A DNA stretch of 64,000 nt from Anodontia alba (GCA_964016985.1 OZ024831.1:84276136-84340135); one strand, 5' to 3'; positions 1 to 11,463 are shown, counted from the first letter of the stretch. The notes: a model not told the origin generated them from the letters alone. Translations and numbers: made by a program.

Positions 1-110
1 AAAATGACCTGGACTCCACAGTAACGTCGCATTTACCCTCACAGCGTCCTCGGATAGTCTTAAAATAAAAAAGTAAAATCAAATTAATGCTCAAATACTT
101 TTGAATATTT

Positions 111-312
111 AATGCTTAGCACTCGGTAAAATTTTCAGCAGACAACACTTTAAAATATTTTTCTTATTTTTCCCAGAAAACAGCATTTGACATTTCATGA
201 AAATTGTCTCTGATGGAGACAATTTGCATGAAATGTCAGATCCTATTTTCCCAGAAAAATAAGAAAAATATTGCCAATTTGTCATCAGCTAAATTAGCCA
301 AGAGAGTGGTAA
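111..312. mobile_element. Foldback MITE, family A
   Basis: Imperfect inverted repeat. The inner arms contain TGACATTTCATG and its complement around a GGAGAC-type turn. The outer parts read GCAGAC..TTTTCTTATTTT and its reverse. Related copies lie at 1433, 7058, 12388, 22942, 23325, 23761, 35844 and 57658, several of them bounded by TTAA. It is non-coding and looks like a non-autonomous DNA element. Confidence 0.75.
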
Positions 313-357
313 CGGTCGCCTAGTAAAAGTGTTTTTAGAAACAGTGTTTTCATAGAA

Positions 358-625
358 AACATGTCTCCCCCCCCCCCCCCCCCCCCCCCCCATTTTCCTG
401 TAACTGCTTTAATCTTGAAAATTAGGTCAAGGTTACCAAAATCTAATCCATTTTTGTTATGTCCCAATTAGATATCAAAGAAAATTTGATAAGTCTTCAC
501 TTCAATCCAACCACTGGTTCACAAGATATTATGCAGCAGCCAAGAAAGTATGACTCAGATGTGGACGCCACTGGATCCGCACCAAAAAGCATGTCCCTCT
601 TCCCCATAGATGGGGGGACATAAAT
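358..625 (+). repeat. Single-monomer copy of a hairpin-ended dispersed repeat (family K), with poly-C tract
   Basis: A poly-C run at 367-391 is followed by one monomer (ATTAGGTCAAGG, then CACAAGATATT). The copy ends in a C-rich/G-rich hairpin before GACATAAA. The same monomer is present about three times at 52085-52622, with the same hairpin end. No coding potential is seen. Confidence 0.6.
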
Positions 626-689
626 ACCTTTTATTTCACACACCTTCACTCTTAACAACACTTATCCTATTTTTGACCAAGTCCAGTCA

Positions 690-938
690 TTATAAAAACA
701 CGCCTATTCAAATATATAGAAAATTTCACCTCCAGAAACTAAAAATTTTCAGATAAAAAAACTCCGATATTTTTCATAATTCGACCCAAAACATGGATTG
801 TGGGTACTCTAACGAGTACCACAATCTTATGTTTTTTTAGCAAAATAAGAAAAATAATGTATACCCCTGTAAACCCCAGTTTTACTATATAAAGTGGTGT
901 TTAAGGGGGTCGATATTATATAGGCGTGTTTTCGTGAT
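690..938. mobile_element. Foldback MITE, family B
   Basis: The ends are inverted repeats reading ACACGCCTAT and ATAGGCGTGTTTTCGTGA. The middle carries a shortened form of the GTGGGTACTCGTTAGAA hairpin. Other copies are at 5900, 24310, 31179 and 35114. The central hairpin of this copy has lost most of its loop-proximal part. Confidence 0.8.
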
Positions 939-1432
939 GACCAGCAGACGTGTCTGAATAACTGTTGATGAGTGAGAGTGCAAACACAATTTAGACATTG
1001 CATTCAACAGTGTCTAATCTAGGTCTTCACTCTTTCCTCAGATCTGTTGCTCCGAATCTGAATGGTATATATTATCCTTAATTTTCTACCAAGAAGAATA
1101 ACTCTAGGTTAGATACTTTTTTTTTTTCAGCTAAATAGTTTGACATTTTTCTTATTTATTCTCAGGGAAAAAATACTGTAGTATTCACTGGAATAGCCTT
1201 ATTGGATAATCATAATCTGAAGGTCGACATTTTTACTATCCCCCTCTCCGGAATGTAAAATTTATATTATTATACCAAACTTTTAGTGAAGAACTGAAAA
1301 CGAACCATACGCACACCCTCTGCTGCCCATGTGATATTTTTTACTACTGCCATAGAGAAACAGTACAAAATATCACCCTCAGGCCTACGGGGATTTTGTA
1401 TGTGAATTTCAAGTGAGGTATAATAGCATAAA

Positions 1433-1550
1433 TAGCATTTACCCCTCTCTGGGCTACTTCAGCAAATGATAAATTGATGATTTTTTCCTTATTTTTTTCC
1501 CAGAAAATAGGCTTTGACATTTCATGCAAATTGTCTATTTTCTGGGACAA
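1433..1550. mobile_element. Family A MITE, left half only
   Basis: Matches the left arm of the family A foldback (CAGAAAATAGG, TTTGACATTTCATGCAAATT) and then jumps directly to the far arm. The hairpin centre and much of the right side are deleted. Confidence 0.6.
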
Positions 1551-1562
1551 CAAAGAAAAGTA

Positions 1563-1926
1563 CAGTCGAACTTCAATGGCTTGAACACCTCTGGGACCAC
1601 GGAAAATTGTTCAAGTCATGGGCAGTTCGAGCTAATGAAGGTTAATCATGGTGCCAGGTCAGGAAGCAAATACAATGTATAGCTAATTCTAGGAAATCTA
1701 TCGACCTTCTACAAAATAATTGTATGTTGTGTGTACTCATTAGAATTGCCTCAAAGAGATGATTCTAATGAGTACATACAACATATAATTTCATAATGAA
1801 ATAAGAAAGCTTCCTTAAATATTTGTTTTCTTGATCTATTGGATAAATTTCGTAGGGACTCAAGAACCAGTTCGAATTAGCCATGGTGAACATGCCATCG
1901 GTGTTCGAGCTATTGAGATTCGACTG
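1563..1926. mobile_element. Tigger/pogo-like MITE with central hairpin
   Basis: The ends are inverted repeats starting CAGTCGAACTTCAATGGC, flanked by TA on both sides (1561-1562 and 1927-1928), as expected for Tc1/mariner-superfamily Tigger-type elements. The middle (about 1711-1800) is a hairpin with GTACTCATTAGAATTGCCTC in its left arm, the module also found in families B and C. There is no transposase. Confidence 0.75.
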
Positions 1927-2003
1927 TATTCCGAAATGTCAATTGCTGATATTTTTTACTGAGCATTCTAAGTGTTAAGATACTTCATTTTATGTAACTC
2001 ATC

Positions 2004-2218
2004 TTAACCATATTCCTGCTGAACCTGGGTAAGCCCTGCCATTGCAAACAGTGTAGATCCAGATCAGTTGGCTTCTTCAGAAGCCAATTGATCTGGATCT
2101 GCACTGTTTTTCATTCAGTATGTGAATTTGTATCCACAACCTTAATCAAGTAATCTGACTGGCTGAAATTAGAAGTGGTGGCTGTGGATCTTAATTTATT
2201 CAGCATGGCAAGTGTTAA
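2004..2218 (+). mobile_element. piggyBac-like MITE, family D
   Basis: Bounded by TTAA. Diverged ends resemble CCCTTGTCCTGCTGAA and its complement. The internal hairpin GATCCAGATCAGTTGGCTTC is followed by a conserved non-hairpin part with AATCTGATTGGCTGAAA. At least fourteen copies occur in this window. Confidence 0.75.
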
Positions 2219-2354
2219 GAATGTCTTGGAGGAGACTACTTGATAAAAATTCCAAGCTTTTGCTTTTTTCTAGAAAAAAAATAAAAAACAAGAGCTGTCG
2301 GAGGACAGCGAGCTCGCCTGCTGGGTACATTTTATATTGTAACATTTTTATCAT

Positions 2355-4198
2355 TAAGCCATATAATATAGGTCACACTGACCTAGATGTATTTGTATGT
2401 AAATCATTTTGTCACATAGATATAATAATCCAGGTATGACAATTCTCCATGAAATAGTAATAAAAATAAAAGGCAAAATCACTGAAGCATGAAATATAGG
2501 TCATAATGACCTAGATATAGTAAGTGGTCATTCATTGGGTCACATGGAACTAATATCCCAGGTGTGACATTTATCCAACAAATATTCAAGATATAAGGCA
2601 AAATCACTGAACCATGAAATATAGGTCACACCAACAGAGATATATTTTGACGTCAATAATCGGGTCACAAGGAACTAATATCCCAGGTGTGACATTTATC
2701 CAATAAATAGTATTCAAGATATAAGGCAAAATCACTGAACCATGAAATATAGGTCACAATGACCTAGATATAGTAAGTGGTCATTCATTGGGTCACATGG
2801 AAGTAATATCCCAGGTGTGACATTTATCCAACAAATAGTATTCAAGATATAAGGCAAAATCACTGAACCATGAAATATAGGTCACACCAACAGAGATATA
2901 TTTTGACGTCAATAATCGGGTCACAAGGAACTAATATCCCAGGTGTGACATTTATCCAACAAATAGTATTCAAGATATTAGGCAAAATCACTGAACCATG
3001 AAATATAGGTCATACCAACAGAGATACATTTTGACGTCAATAATCGGGTCACAAGGAACTAATATCCCAGGTGTGACATTTATCCAACAAATAGTATTCA
3101 AGATATAAGGCAAAATCACTGAACCATGAAATATAGGTCACAATGACCTAGATATAGTAAGTGGTCATTCATTGGGTCACATGGAAGTAATATCCCAGGT
3201 GTGACATTTATCCAACAAACAGTATTCAAGATATAAGGCAAAATCACTGAACCATGAAATATAGGTCACACCAACAGAGATATATTTTGATGTCAATAAT
3301 CAGGTCATAAGGAACTAATATCCCAGGTGTGACATTTATCCAACAAATAGTATTCAAGATATAAGGCAAAATCAATGAACCATGAAATATAGGTCACAAT
3401 GACCTAGATATAGTAAGTGGTCATTCATTGGGTCACATGGAACTAATATCCCAGGTGTGACATTTATCCAACAAATAGTATTCAAGATATAAGGCAAAAT
3501 CACTGAACCATGAAATATAGGTCACAATGACCAAGATATAGTAAGTGGTCATTTGTTGGGTCACATGGAAGTAATACCCCAGGTGTGACATTTATCCAAC
3601 AAATAGTATTCAAGATATAAGGCAAAATCACTGAACCATGAAATATAGGTCACAATGACCTAGATATAGTAAGTGGTCATTTATTGGGTCACATGGAACT
3701 AATATCCCAGGTGTGACATTTATCCAACAAATAGTATTCAAGATATAAGGCAAAATCACTGAACCATGAAATATAGGTCACAATGACCTAGATATAGTAA
3801 GTGGTCATTTATTGGGTCACATGGAACTAATATCCCAGGTGTGACATTTATCCAACAAAAAGTATTCAAGATATAAGGCAAAATCACTGAACCATGAAAT
3901 ATAGGTCACAATGACCTAGATATAGTAAGTGGTCATTCATTGGGTCACATGGAAGTAATATCCCAGGTGTGACATTTAACCAACAAAAAGTATTCAAGAT
4001 ATAAGGCAAAATCACTGAACCATGAAATATAGGTCACAATGACCTAGATATAGTAAGTGGTCATTCATTGGGTCACATGGAAGTAATATCCCAGGTGTGA
4101 CATTTATCCAACAAATAGTATTCAAGATATAAGGCAAAATCACTGGACCGTGAAATCTAGGTGACCTGGACCGTAAAATGTAGGTCACCATGACCTTC
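2355..4198 (+). repeat. 128-bp tandem array, about 14 copies in two subtypes
   Basis: The monomer boundary motif GAAATATAGGTCA recurs every 128 bp (near 2491, 2616, 2744, 2872, 3000, 3128, 3256 and so on to 4024). Subtype 1 continues CAATGACCTAGATATAGT. Subtype 2 continues CACCAACAGAGATATATTTT and occupies the monomers at 2616, 2872, 3000 and 3256. The last monomer, near 4152, is degenerate. Confidence 0.9.
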
Positions 4199-4286
4199 AC
4201 TCTCTTACACTTAAACTGATGTCACATAGTTAGCTGATGTATAACCAGTTGTGTCTATAACCTGTAGGCATATAAGATTTTACAAA

Positions 4287-4631
4287 TGTGTCCTAGATTT
4301 TGACCCCTAGCCCCACCCCAAGGCCCACCCTGAGGTATGAACCCAGGGGTATGTTCTTTTGGAATCTCAGAAGACTCGTCCAGGTACCCAAATTCTAAAT
4401 ATGAATGCTCTATGAGGAGTGAAAGTCAAGATATAAGAATTTGAAAAACTTTAACACAGTATTACAAAGGTGTCCTAGATTCTGACCCCTAGCCCCACCC
4501 AGGGGCATGAACCCAGGGGTTTATTCTCTTGGAATCTCAGAAGACCCTCCAAGGTACCTAAGTTCCAAATTTGATGCCTCTGTGAGGAGTGACTGTTGAG
4601 ATATAAGCATTTGAAAAACTTTAACACAGTG
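4287..4631 (+). repeat. Two-copy repeat of about 182 bp
   Basis: The segment starting GTGTCCTAGATT and containing GACCCCTAGCCCC occurs twice in direct order, 182 bp apart, inside the right part of the 2289-4721 element. A related single unit lies at about 51529, near the right end of the outer element 44634-51825, so the two element types share this module. Confidence 0.75.
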
Positions 4632-4742
4632 TGACGGGAACGGGAACGCAAACGCAAACGCAAACGTGGACGACCGGGGTGACTACAATAGCTCTCCTTG
4701 TACTTCGTACAGGCGAGCTAATAAAACTCTTCGTCAATTAAC

Positions 4743-4947
4743 TTAACCCGAGTCCTGGATATACCCTGTCTTTGCAAACAGTGTAGATCCAGATCAGATG
4801 GCTTCTGAAGAAGCCAACTGATCTGGACCTGCACTGTTTGCCATTAAGTATGTGAATTTTCATCAACAATCTGTATCAAGTAATCTGATTGGCTGAAAAC
4901 TAATAGTGGATGTGGCATCTTAATTTATTCACCATGACAAGGGTTAA
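4743..4947 (+). mobile_element. piggyBac-like MITE, family D
   Basis: Bounded by TTAA, with the family D hairpin (ATCCAGATCAGATGGCTTC and complement) and the AATCTGATTGGCTGAAAAC segment. It lies 21 bp to the right of the tandem-core element. Confidence 0.8.
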
Positions 4948-4969
4948 TACTTAGCCATAGCTCTAGAGA

Positions 4970-5597
4970 ACTTAAGCCATTTTTACCAAACATCTGTCAT
5001 TTTCCTCATTTAAACCATTTTTTAGACCAAACATACGACATTTTCCTCATTTAAACCATTTTTTAGATCAAACATATGACATTTTCCTCATTTAAACCAT
5101 TTTTTAGACCAAACAAACTGACATTTTCCTCATTTAAACCATTTTTTAGACCAAACATACTGATATTTTCCTCATTCAAACCATTTTTTAGACCAAACAT
5201 ATGATATTTTCCTCATTTTAAACCATTTTTTAGACCAAACCTACTGACATTTTCCTCATTTAAACTATTTTTTAGACCAAACATACGACATTTTCCTCAT
5301 TTAAACCATTTTTTAGACCAAACATACTGACATTTTCCACATTTAAACCATTTTTTAGACCAAACATACGACATTTTCCTCATTTAAATCATTTTTTAGA
5401 CCAAACATACTGACATTTTCCTCATTTAAACCATTTTTTAGACCAGACATAATGACATTTTCCTCATTTAAGCCATTTTTTAGACCAAACATACTGACAT
5501 TTTCCTCATTTAAACCATTTTTTAGACCAAACATACTGACATTTTCCTCATTTAAACCATTTTTTAGACCAAACATACTGACATTTTCCTCATTTCT
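4970..5597. repeat. 42-bp tandem satellite, about 15 copies
   Basis: The unit is GACATTTTCCTCATTTAAAC, then CATTTTTTAGACCAAACATACT, with slight length changes in the left half. Because 42 is a multiple of 3, the right half stays open on the minus strand as a 14-residue repeat, but nothing suggests it is a protein. The last unit runs directly into a hairpin MITE at 5593. Confidence 0.9.
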
Positions 5598-5687
5598 CCA
5601 CGAAAAAACTATATTGCTGATACTCATAAGAAGTGCCTCACAGAGACACTTCTAACTAGTACCACAACATAGGTTTTTGTGGAGAAA
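5593..5687. mobile_element. Hairpin MITE, family C
   Basis: Near-palindrome with arms TTTCTCCACGAAAAAAC and GTTTTTGTGGAGAAA around the AGAAGTGCCTCACAGAGACA turn. Its first bases coincide with the last unit of the 42-bp array. Confidence 0.75.
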
Positions 5688-5899
5688 TTAAACATTTACC
5701 TTCATACTTTTATCTAGAGCGTTTTATGCCAAGGTATTTTCATTATATAATATGGGAAGCGAAGAAGATTTTGGTAACTTAGCACATTTAGACAAACTAA
5801 TGCAACAAAAAAAGGTTGCTAGAAGTAAACAAATCAATTAAATCTAAGCAATGAGAGTGCTGATGGGGGCGGTTGCCTGAAATTCTATTGGCTTCTTCA

Positions 5900-6172
5900 T
5901 CACGAGAACAAGTCTATATAATTTTGACCTCCTTAAACCCCACTTTTATATAGTAAAACTAGGGTTTACAGAGGTATACACTATTTTTCCTATTTCTGCT
6001 CAAAACATAGACTGTGGGTACTCGTTAGAACCGCCTCGGTGAGGCGGTTCTAAAGAGTACCCACAATCTATGTTTTTGAGCAGAAATAGGAAAAATTATC
6101 AGTTTTTATCTGAAAATTTTCAGTTTTTGGAGATGAAATTTTCTATATATTTGAATAGGCGTGTTTTCATAA
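5900..6172. mobile_element. Foldback MITE, family B
   Basis: Terminal inverted repeats are of the CACGAAAACACGCCTAT type. The central hairpin is nearly intact: GTGGGTACTCGTTAGAACCG and complement around CCTCGGTGAGG. The outer segments are not inverted copies of each other (ACTAGGGTTTACAG on the left, TCTGAAAATTTTC on the right), so only the ends and the centre fold. Confidence 0.85.
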
Positions 6173-6896
6173 TGTTGAACTGTTTAGGATTTATGCTGAA
6201 ATAAAAAAAAAATTTAGCCGCATATAAATGTCCTTTTTGGTACCTGATAGCCTCTTTTCAGTGGAAAAGAACCTTTTTTGGTATTTAGAAAGACCGTGGC
6301 TTGGCTTACACTTTTCCAAATGCTGTAGATTTGGCATGTTTTACTGGAATATTCATATTAATCTGCAGATATTGTACTCAAAACGATTTTCTTCAAAAGT
6401 ATGAAATTTTCTTTGGCTTTGTTCAATAATCGCTATTTATAAGCATGAGAGTGTATAAGGCTAATATGTTTGAATGCAGAATTTAGCATTATCAGTCTTA
6501 GCAGGGAACTATTTGTTAGGTAGTTATGAGGCTGGTAGGAACAGGAAAACAGATTATCGAAATGTGGTATGTTAAATCTGGTGGCAGTTTGGCAACCAAC
6601 CCAAAAAACTGGTTTAAAAACTGCAAAATTCTGTGAAATCTCCCTTACAATATAGATTCCTAGATATTCTTGTTTTCGCTAAATATTATGGGGAAATAAC
6701 TGGGCATCCAAATTACATGTACATTTTTTACTACAGACTAGAACCCTATTTGCATCAATGGAGATGTTGAAATTCCAACAAGGAAGAGTCTATCTGGAAT
6801 TTAAGGACAAAAGGTCAAGTAATGGGTTTTTCACTAGTGTGGTAAGTGTTGAATTTTATGCATAGATTAAAATCAGTAACTTATAAAATTTTAATT
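6173..6896. other. Unassigned AT-rich non-coding stretch
   Basis: I see no repeat family, RNA gene or convincing exon here. Open frames are short and uninformative. Confidence 0.5.
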
Positions 6897-6978
6897 CTGA
6901 AAAGGGTTCTACTCTAAAAGGAAAGAATTTGCTCCTGTGGGAGCAAATTCGTTCCTTTTCGAGTAGAACCCTTTTCAG
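6897..6978. repeat. Long hairpin (about 38-bp arms)
   Basis: The left arm begins CTGAAAAGGGTTCTACTC and the right arm ends GAGTAGAACCCTTTTCAG, meeting at GCTCCTGTGGGAGC, with only a couple of mismatches. No second copy was found in the window. It may be the centre of another foldback MITE. Confidence 0.8.
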
Positions 6979-7057
6979 AAGGGCTATGTGTGCTGCAAAG
7001 CAAACAGGCAGTTGCAAAAGTTGGCTCCCTTGTAAAAAAGGCAAAAGTCTAGTGCCC

Positions 7058-7257
7058 TTAACCTTTACCCCTCCCTCGGCAAAATCAGCAGACAACTCAC
7101 TGACGGTATTTTTCTTATTTTTCCCCAGACAATAGGCTCTGACATTTCATGCTTATAGAATTTGCATGACATGTCATAGCCTTTTTTTCTGGGAAGAATC
7201 AGAAAAATATTTCAAAATGTCATCTGCTGAAAAATTTGCCCAGCATGCTAACTTAGC
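7058..7257. mobile_element. Foldback MITE, family A
   Basis: The left end is TTAACCTTTACC and the right end is CAGCATGCTAACTTAGC. The inner arms TGACATTTCATG and CATGACATGTCA flank a short degraded turn. Confidence 0.75.
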
Positions 7258-7273
7258 GTAAACTCATAATTCT

Positions 7274-7504
7274 GGGCCCAGTTGTTCAAAACTAACGATG
7301 TCATTAGTTAACGATTCGTTAAAATTTTAATCGAGTGATACACAAATATGCTGAAATTTTTTGCTGAAAAAATGTGAGTGCAAAAGCTACTCACATTTTT
7401 TCAGCAAAAAATCTCAGAATATTGTGTATTGAATCTGCTAAAACAGTTAACGAAATGACCCTTAACGAGCTCTTTAAGCTAACGACGCTTTGAACAACTG
7501 GGCC
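7274..7504. mobile_element. TIR MITE, family F (GGGCCCAGTTGTTCAAA ends)
   Basis: Terminal inverted repeats GGGCCCAGTTGTTCAAA are nearly perfect. Subterminal repeats are AACGATGTCGTTAGTTAACG-like. The central hairpin GAAAAAATGTGAGTGCAAAA folds with GCTACTCACATTTTTTCAGC. Two more copies are at 22177 and 62857. The superfamily is unassigned. Confidence 0.85.
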
Positions 7505-7880
7505 CTGGAAATTTGATAGAGTGAATTTAAATGCTACTCCTGGTAATGAACAGCAGTAACAGCTGTTGATTACATGAACTTTTGAATAAAATAACTATCA
7601 ATAAAAGGTCAAAGGCCAAATATCATCCAGGTATGAAGCATGTCAGAAATGTGATAACCATGCTTTAAAATTTACAAATTATGTATGGCAAAAGGAATTT
7701 CAAAATTTCTTGGCACTTTAAGGGTTAATGCTAAAATCTAAGACCACATGCACATCTTGGTATAAGATTAGGGTACACAAAATTTCAGATTACTTCAAAG
7801 ATGTAAGAGGAGTTGTGGACACAAGCCTTGTGACTTGAAATTCTAAGGCCAAAAGAGCTGTAATTCTATCAAAAATGACT

Positions 7881-8094
7881 TTAACCCTTGTCCTGCTGAA
7901 CCCAGATATACCCTGCCTTTGCAAACAGTGTAGATCCTGATCAGTTGGCTTCTGAAGAAGCCAACTGATCTGGACCTGCACTGTTTGCCATTAAGTATGT
8001 GAATTTATAGCAACAATCCAGATCAAGTAATCTGATTGGCTGAAAATTAGAAGCAGGCGTGGCATCTTAATTTATTCAGCAGGACAAGGGTTAA
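7881..8094 (+). mobile_element. piggyBac-like MITE, family D
   Basis: One of the best copies. TTAA is followed by CCCTTGTCCTGCTGAA at the left, and CAGCAGGACAAGGG is followed by TTAA at the right. The central hairpin GATCAGTTGGCTTCTGAAG is intact. Confidence 0.9.
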
Positions 8095-8190
8095 CAAAAA
8101 TCCAAATGCACATGTTTATATATTTTCAGAAGGGGCTTACTGTATATGCTGGGAAACAAACAGGAAGTCACAGAAGTGCCTCCCTTGTAA

Positions 8191-8540
8191 CAAGAGGCCC
8201 ATGGGCCACGGCTCGCTCACCTGAGTGAAATAGCCACTGCAGATATGCAGATCTTATGCGGCTGCAGCATTTTTCCAATCCCAGACATTGCAACCAATGA
8301 AAGAATCATCATTTTGAGCAGTTCTTGGTTTTGAAGAAGAAGAATGTGTTTATTATTATTATCTTTTTACCAAGTATGGGCATGAAAGTCAATGGATCAT
8401 GACCATTTGATCAAAACTCTAAATCCAGTAACTGAGTTTCAACAGTAGGATTTACATGAAATTTGGTGGAAGTGGTTTCAGAAGAGAAGTAAACTGTTTA
8501 ACAATATGATGATTTTATTCATGTATACAGCGTGGAAGCA
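8191..8540 (+). mobile_element. Truncated head of a HINE-like element
   Basis: Starts CAAGAGGCCCATGGGCCACG, then GCTCGCTCACCTGAGTGA and CACTGCAGATATGCAGAT, as in the elements at 13467, 16520 and 46719. Similarity fades near 8540, and no hairpin plus CTAA end follows, so this copy is 3'-truncated. Confidence 0.75.
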
Positions 8541-8649
8541 GGGTAAGATAACTCTCACAGAATAAAGTTTTGATTATAACTTAAAGCTTTTGCTACATAA
8601 TTCAATCATATATTGTATGTTTTAGACACTTAGCTATTTTTATCTCCTG

Positions 8650-10375
8650 ACCGATAGGTTCGGGGGGATCAGCATGGCGCCTGTCTGTAGACGCAACCTT
8701 GTGTGCTCCATAACTTCGATACCCTTGGATATATTTTGATAATATTTAGTAGGATTGTAGAGGAGGACCAATAGGCATGTCACATGCAAGAGAGACAACT
8801 CTAACTTTCTTCGTTATGTAGTTATCTGCCAAAATCTTGTGCAGGCAATAACTCCCATACTGTTTGAGATAATTTGATAATATTTGGGTGGGATGAAGAG
8901 GACCAGTAGGCATGTCCCATGCAAGAGAGACAACTCTCACTTTATTTGTTATGTAGTTATCTCCCCTGAAGCAGAAATATTGTAGCCTCATCCTTGTGTG
9001 CTCCATAACTTTGATACCCTTAGACATACTTTGATAATATTTGGTAGGAATGTAGAGGAGGGCCAGTAGGTGTGTCGCATGCAAGAGACAACTTTCACTG
9101 TCTTCCTTATATAGTTATCTCCCCTGAAGCCAAAATCTTGTGCGGGCCATAACTCCCATACTGTTTGAGATAATTTGATAATATCTGGTAGGGATGAAGA
9201 GGAGGACCAGTAGGGGTGTTGTGTGTTACAGAGACAACTCTCACTTTATTCGTTGTGAAGTTATCTCCCCTGAAGTGGAAATCTTGTGCAGGCCATAACT
9301 TTGATACCCTAAGACATATTTTGAAAATGTTTGGTAGAAATGAAGAAGAGGACCAGTAGGTATGTTGCATGCACGAGTGACAACTCTCACTGTCTTTGTT
9401 ATATAGTTATCTCCCCTGTATCCAAAATCTTGTGCAGGCCATAACTCCCATACTGTTTGAGATAATTTAATAATATTTGGTAGGGATGAAGACGAGGACC
9501 AGTAGGCATGTCAAGTGCAAGAGAGACAACTCTCACTTTCTACATTATGTAGTTGTCTCCCCTGAATATGAACTCTAGTGCAGGCGGTAACTCCCATACT
9601 GTTCGAGATAATATGATAATATTTGGTAGAGATTAAGAGGAGGACCAGCAGGCATGTCACATGTAAGAGAGACAACTCTCACTTTCTTCTTCATTATGTA
9701 GTCATCTCCCCTGAAGCCAAAATCTTGTGCGTTCCATAACTTTGATACTCTTAGACATATTTTGATAATGTTTGGTAGAAATGAAGGGGAGGCATGTAAC
9801 ATGCAAGAGACAACTCTCACTTTCCCAAAATCTCATGCAGACCATAACTCCCATACTGTTTGAGATAATATGATAATATTTGGTAGAGATGAAGAGGTGT
9901 CACATGGAAGAGAGACAACTCTCACTTTCTTCTTTATTATGTAGTTATCTTCCCTAAAGCCAAAATCTTGATGTCCATAACTTTGATACCCTCTAGACAT
10001 ATTTTGATGATATTTGGTAGAGACATTGGTATCGAACAGCAGGTGTGTCATATGCAAGAGAGACAACCTCTGCTGTGGTTGTTTTCTAGTTACCTCCCCT
10101 GAATGAATTTCTAAGCTACTCGTAAATCCTTGAGTATGTGGTTTGAAAGATTTTGATAACATTTGGTAGAAGCATAGATAAGGACCAGTAGGCATGTTGT
10201 GTTCAAGAGTACTCTAGCTTTCTCCATTATTATCTCCCCTAATGCTAAAATCTTGTGCAGGCCACCACTCCCACACTGTTTGAGATAATTTGATATTTTT
10301 TTGTAGGGACATCTATCAGGTCAAGAAGGTGTGTAGCATGCAAGAAGGACAACTTTTACTCTTTTGATTTTTAAC
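8650..10375. repeat. Tandem array of alternating ~145-bp monomers (dimeric ~290-bp unit)
   Basis: Monomer a carries CATAACTTTGATACCC (near 8708, 9004, 9295, 9735, 9976). Monomer b carries AACTCCCATACTGTTTGAGA (near 8849, 9149, 9438, 9583, 9843, 10266). Both share GATAATATTTGGTAG, a GAAGAGGAGGACCAGTAGG-like part and GAGACAACTCTCACTTT. The a-b order holds except for a b-b step at 9438/9583. Minus-strand open frames here are repeat artefacts. Confidence 0.85.
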
Positions 10376-10567
10376 CCAATAAACATACAGCAAGTTCCTT
10401 TACCTTTACGAGGCATTTTATTTTTTTGCTATTATTTCTGATTATGTACACTCACAAATTCAAAGTATTTGCAAATATTGTGTATCCTGTACAAATTATC
10501 ACATCACAAGTAACTATTAGATTTTGATAAAAAAAAAAAAAAAAACAAAAAAAAATAAAAGCACTGC

Positions 10568-11463
10568 AAGCATAATACCCCACCATAGCAATTATTAGTT
10601 TATGTATTAAAGTTATCGTTGCTAAAATGTCAGGAAAGAAAATGACGGAGGGACAGATAACTATCCTAAACCAGATCTTGATAATATCAATGGATAGATA
10701 ACAATCCTAAAGCAGATCTTGATAATATCAATGCATATAGCAAGTTTGGTTAAAAGGCCTTATTATTTACTGATGTTATCATCCAGAAATGAAAATATGG
10801 ACGTGTATTGGGCAGATAACTCTGCAAAAATTTGAAGAAATTTGCCCATTAGTAATTCCAAACCTGATCTCCTTAGTGTCAATACATATAGCAAGTATCG
10901 TTAAAATCCCTTGTTATTTACTAAAGTTATCATCAGGAAACAAAAATATGAGCGTGTCTCGGGCAGGTAACTCCGTAAAAATTAGAAGAAATTTGCCCAT
11001 TAGCAATCCCAAACCAGATCTCCTTAATGTCAATGCATATAGCAAGTTTGATGAAAATCCCTTGTTATTTACTCAAGTTATCAGCTGAAAACAAAAATAT
11101 GGGCATGTCTCGGGCAGATAGCTCCATAAAAATTTGACGAAATTTGCCCATTAGCAATCTCAAACCAGATCTCCTTAATGTCAATGTATATAGCAAGTTT
11201 GGTGAAAATCCCTTGTTATTTACGCAAGTTATGGTCTGGAAACGAAAACATGTACGTGTCTCTAGCAGATAACTCCGTCAAAAATTGATGAAATTTGCCC
11301 ATGAGCAAACCCAAACAAGATCTCCACAGTATCAGAGTACTCACCAAGTTTGGTGAAAATCCATTGATGTTTACTCAAGTTATCATCCAGAAACGAAAAA
11401 AGGACGGACGGACTACCAACGCAACACCATAATACCCCGCCAATATTGTGTGGCAGGGTATAA
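10568..11463 (+). mobile_element. Tandem-core element with ATACCCCGCC ends
   Basis: The left end reads CATAATACCCCACCATAGC. The right end is the hairpin ATACCCCGCCAATATTGTG, then TGGCAGGGTAT and an A-run. Between them lie about five monomers of roughly 153 bp containing TGTCTCGGGCAGATAACTCC, TTTGCCCATTAGCAA and AGCAAGTTTGGTGAAAATCC. A GGACGGACGG stretch precedes the hairpin. A copy in the opposite orientation sits at 32225-32945. Confidence 0.8.

Larger units (their letters stand above)
2289..4721 (+). mobile_element. Tandem-core non-autonomous element (pearl/HINE-like) with 128-bp satellite core
   Basis: It starts CAAGAGCTGTCGGAGGACAG and ends with a hairpin (CTTGTACTTCGTACAGG) followed by CGAGCTAA. 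Just before the end is a short AACGCA/AACGGG repeat, where other copies carry GACG repeats. The core is tandemly repeated. Ends of this form, with a tandem core and a 3' microsatellite, fit the bivalve pearl / Helitron-related non-autonomous elements. No replication or helicase protein is encoded. The Helitron link is an inference from the ends. Confidence 0.7.

Noticed and set aside
4970..5597. CRISPR-like regular repeat
   Set aside because: The units are contiguous with no unique spacers and the genome is an animal's. It is an ordinary satellite.
5355..5627. 90-codon minus-strand frame with a repeating 14-residue unit
   Set aside because: It is the 42-bp satellite read in a frame that stays open because 42 is divisible by 3. 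No start context, splice sites or flanking exons.
8746..10195. Several 80-120 codon minus-strand frames with similar peptides
   Set aside because: They follow the a/b monomers of the tandem array.
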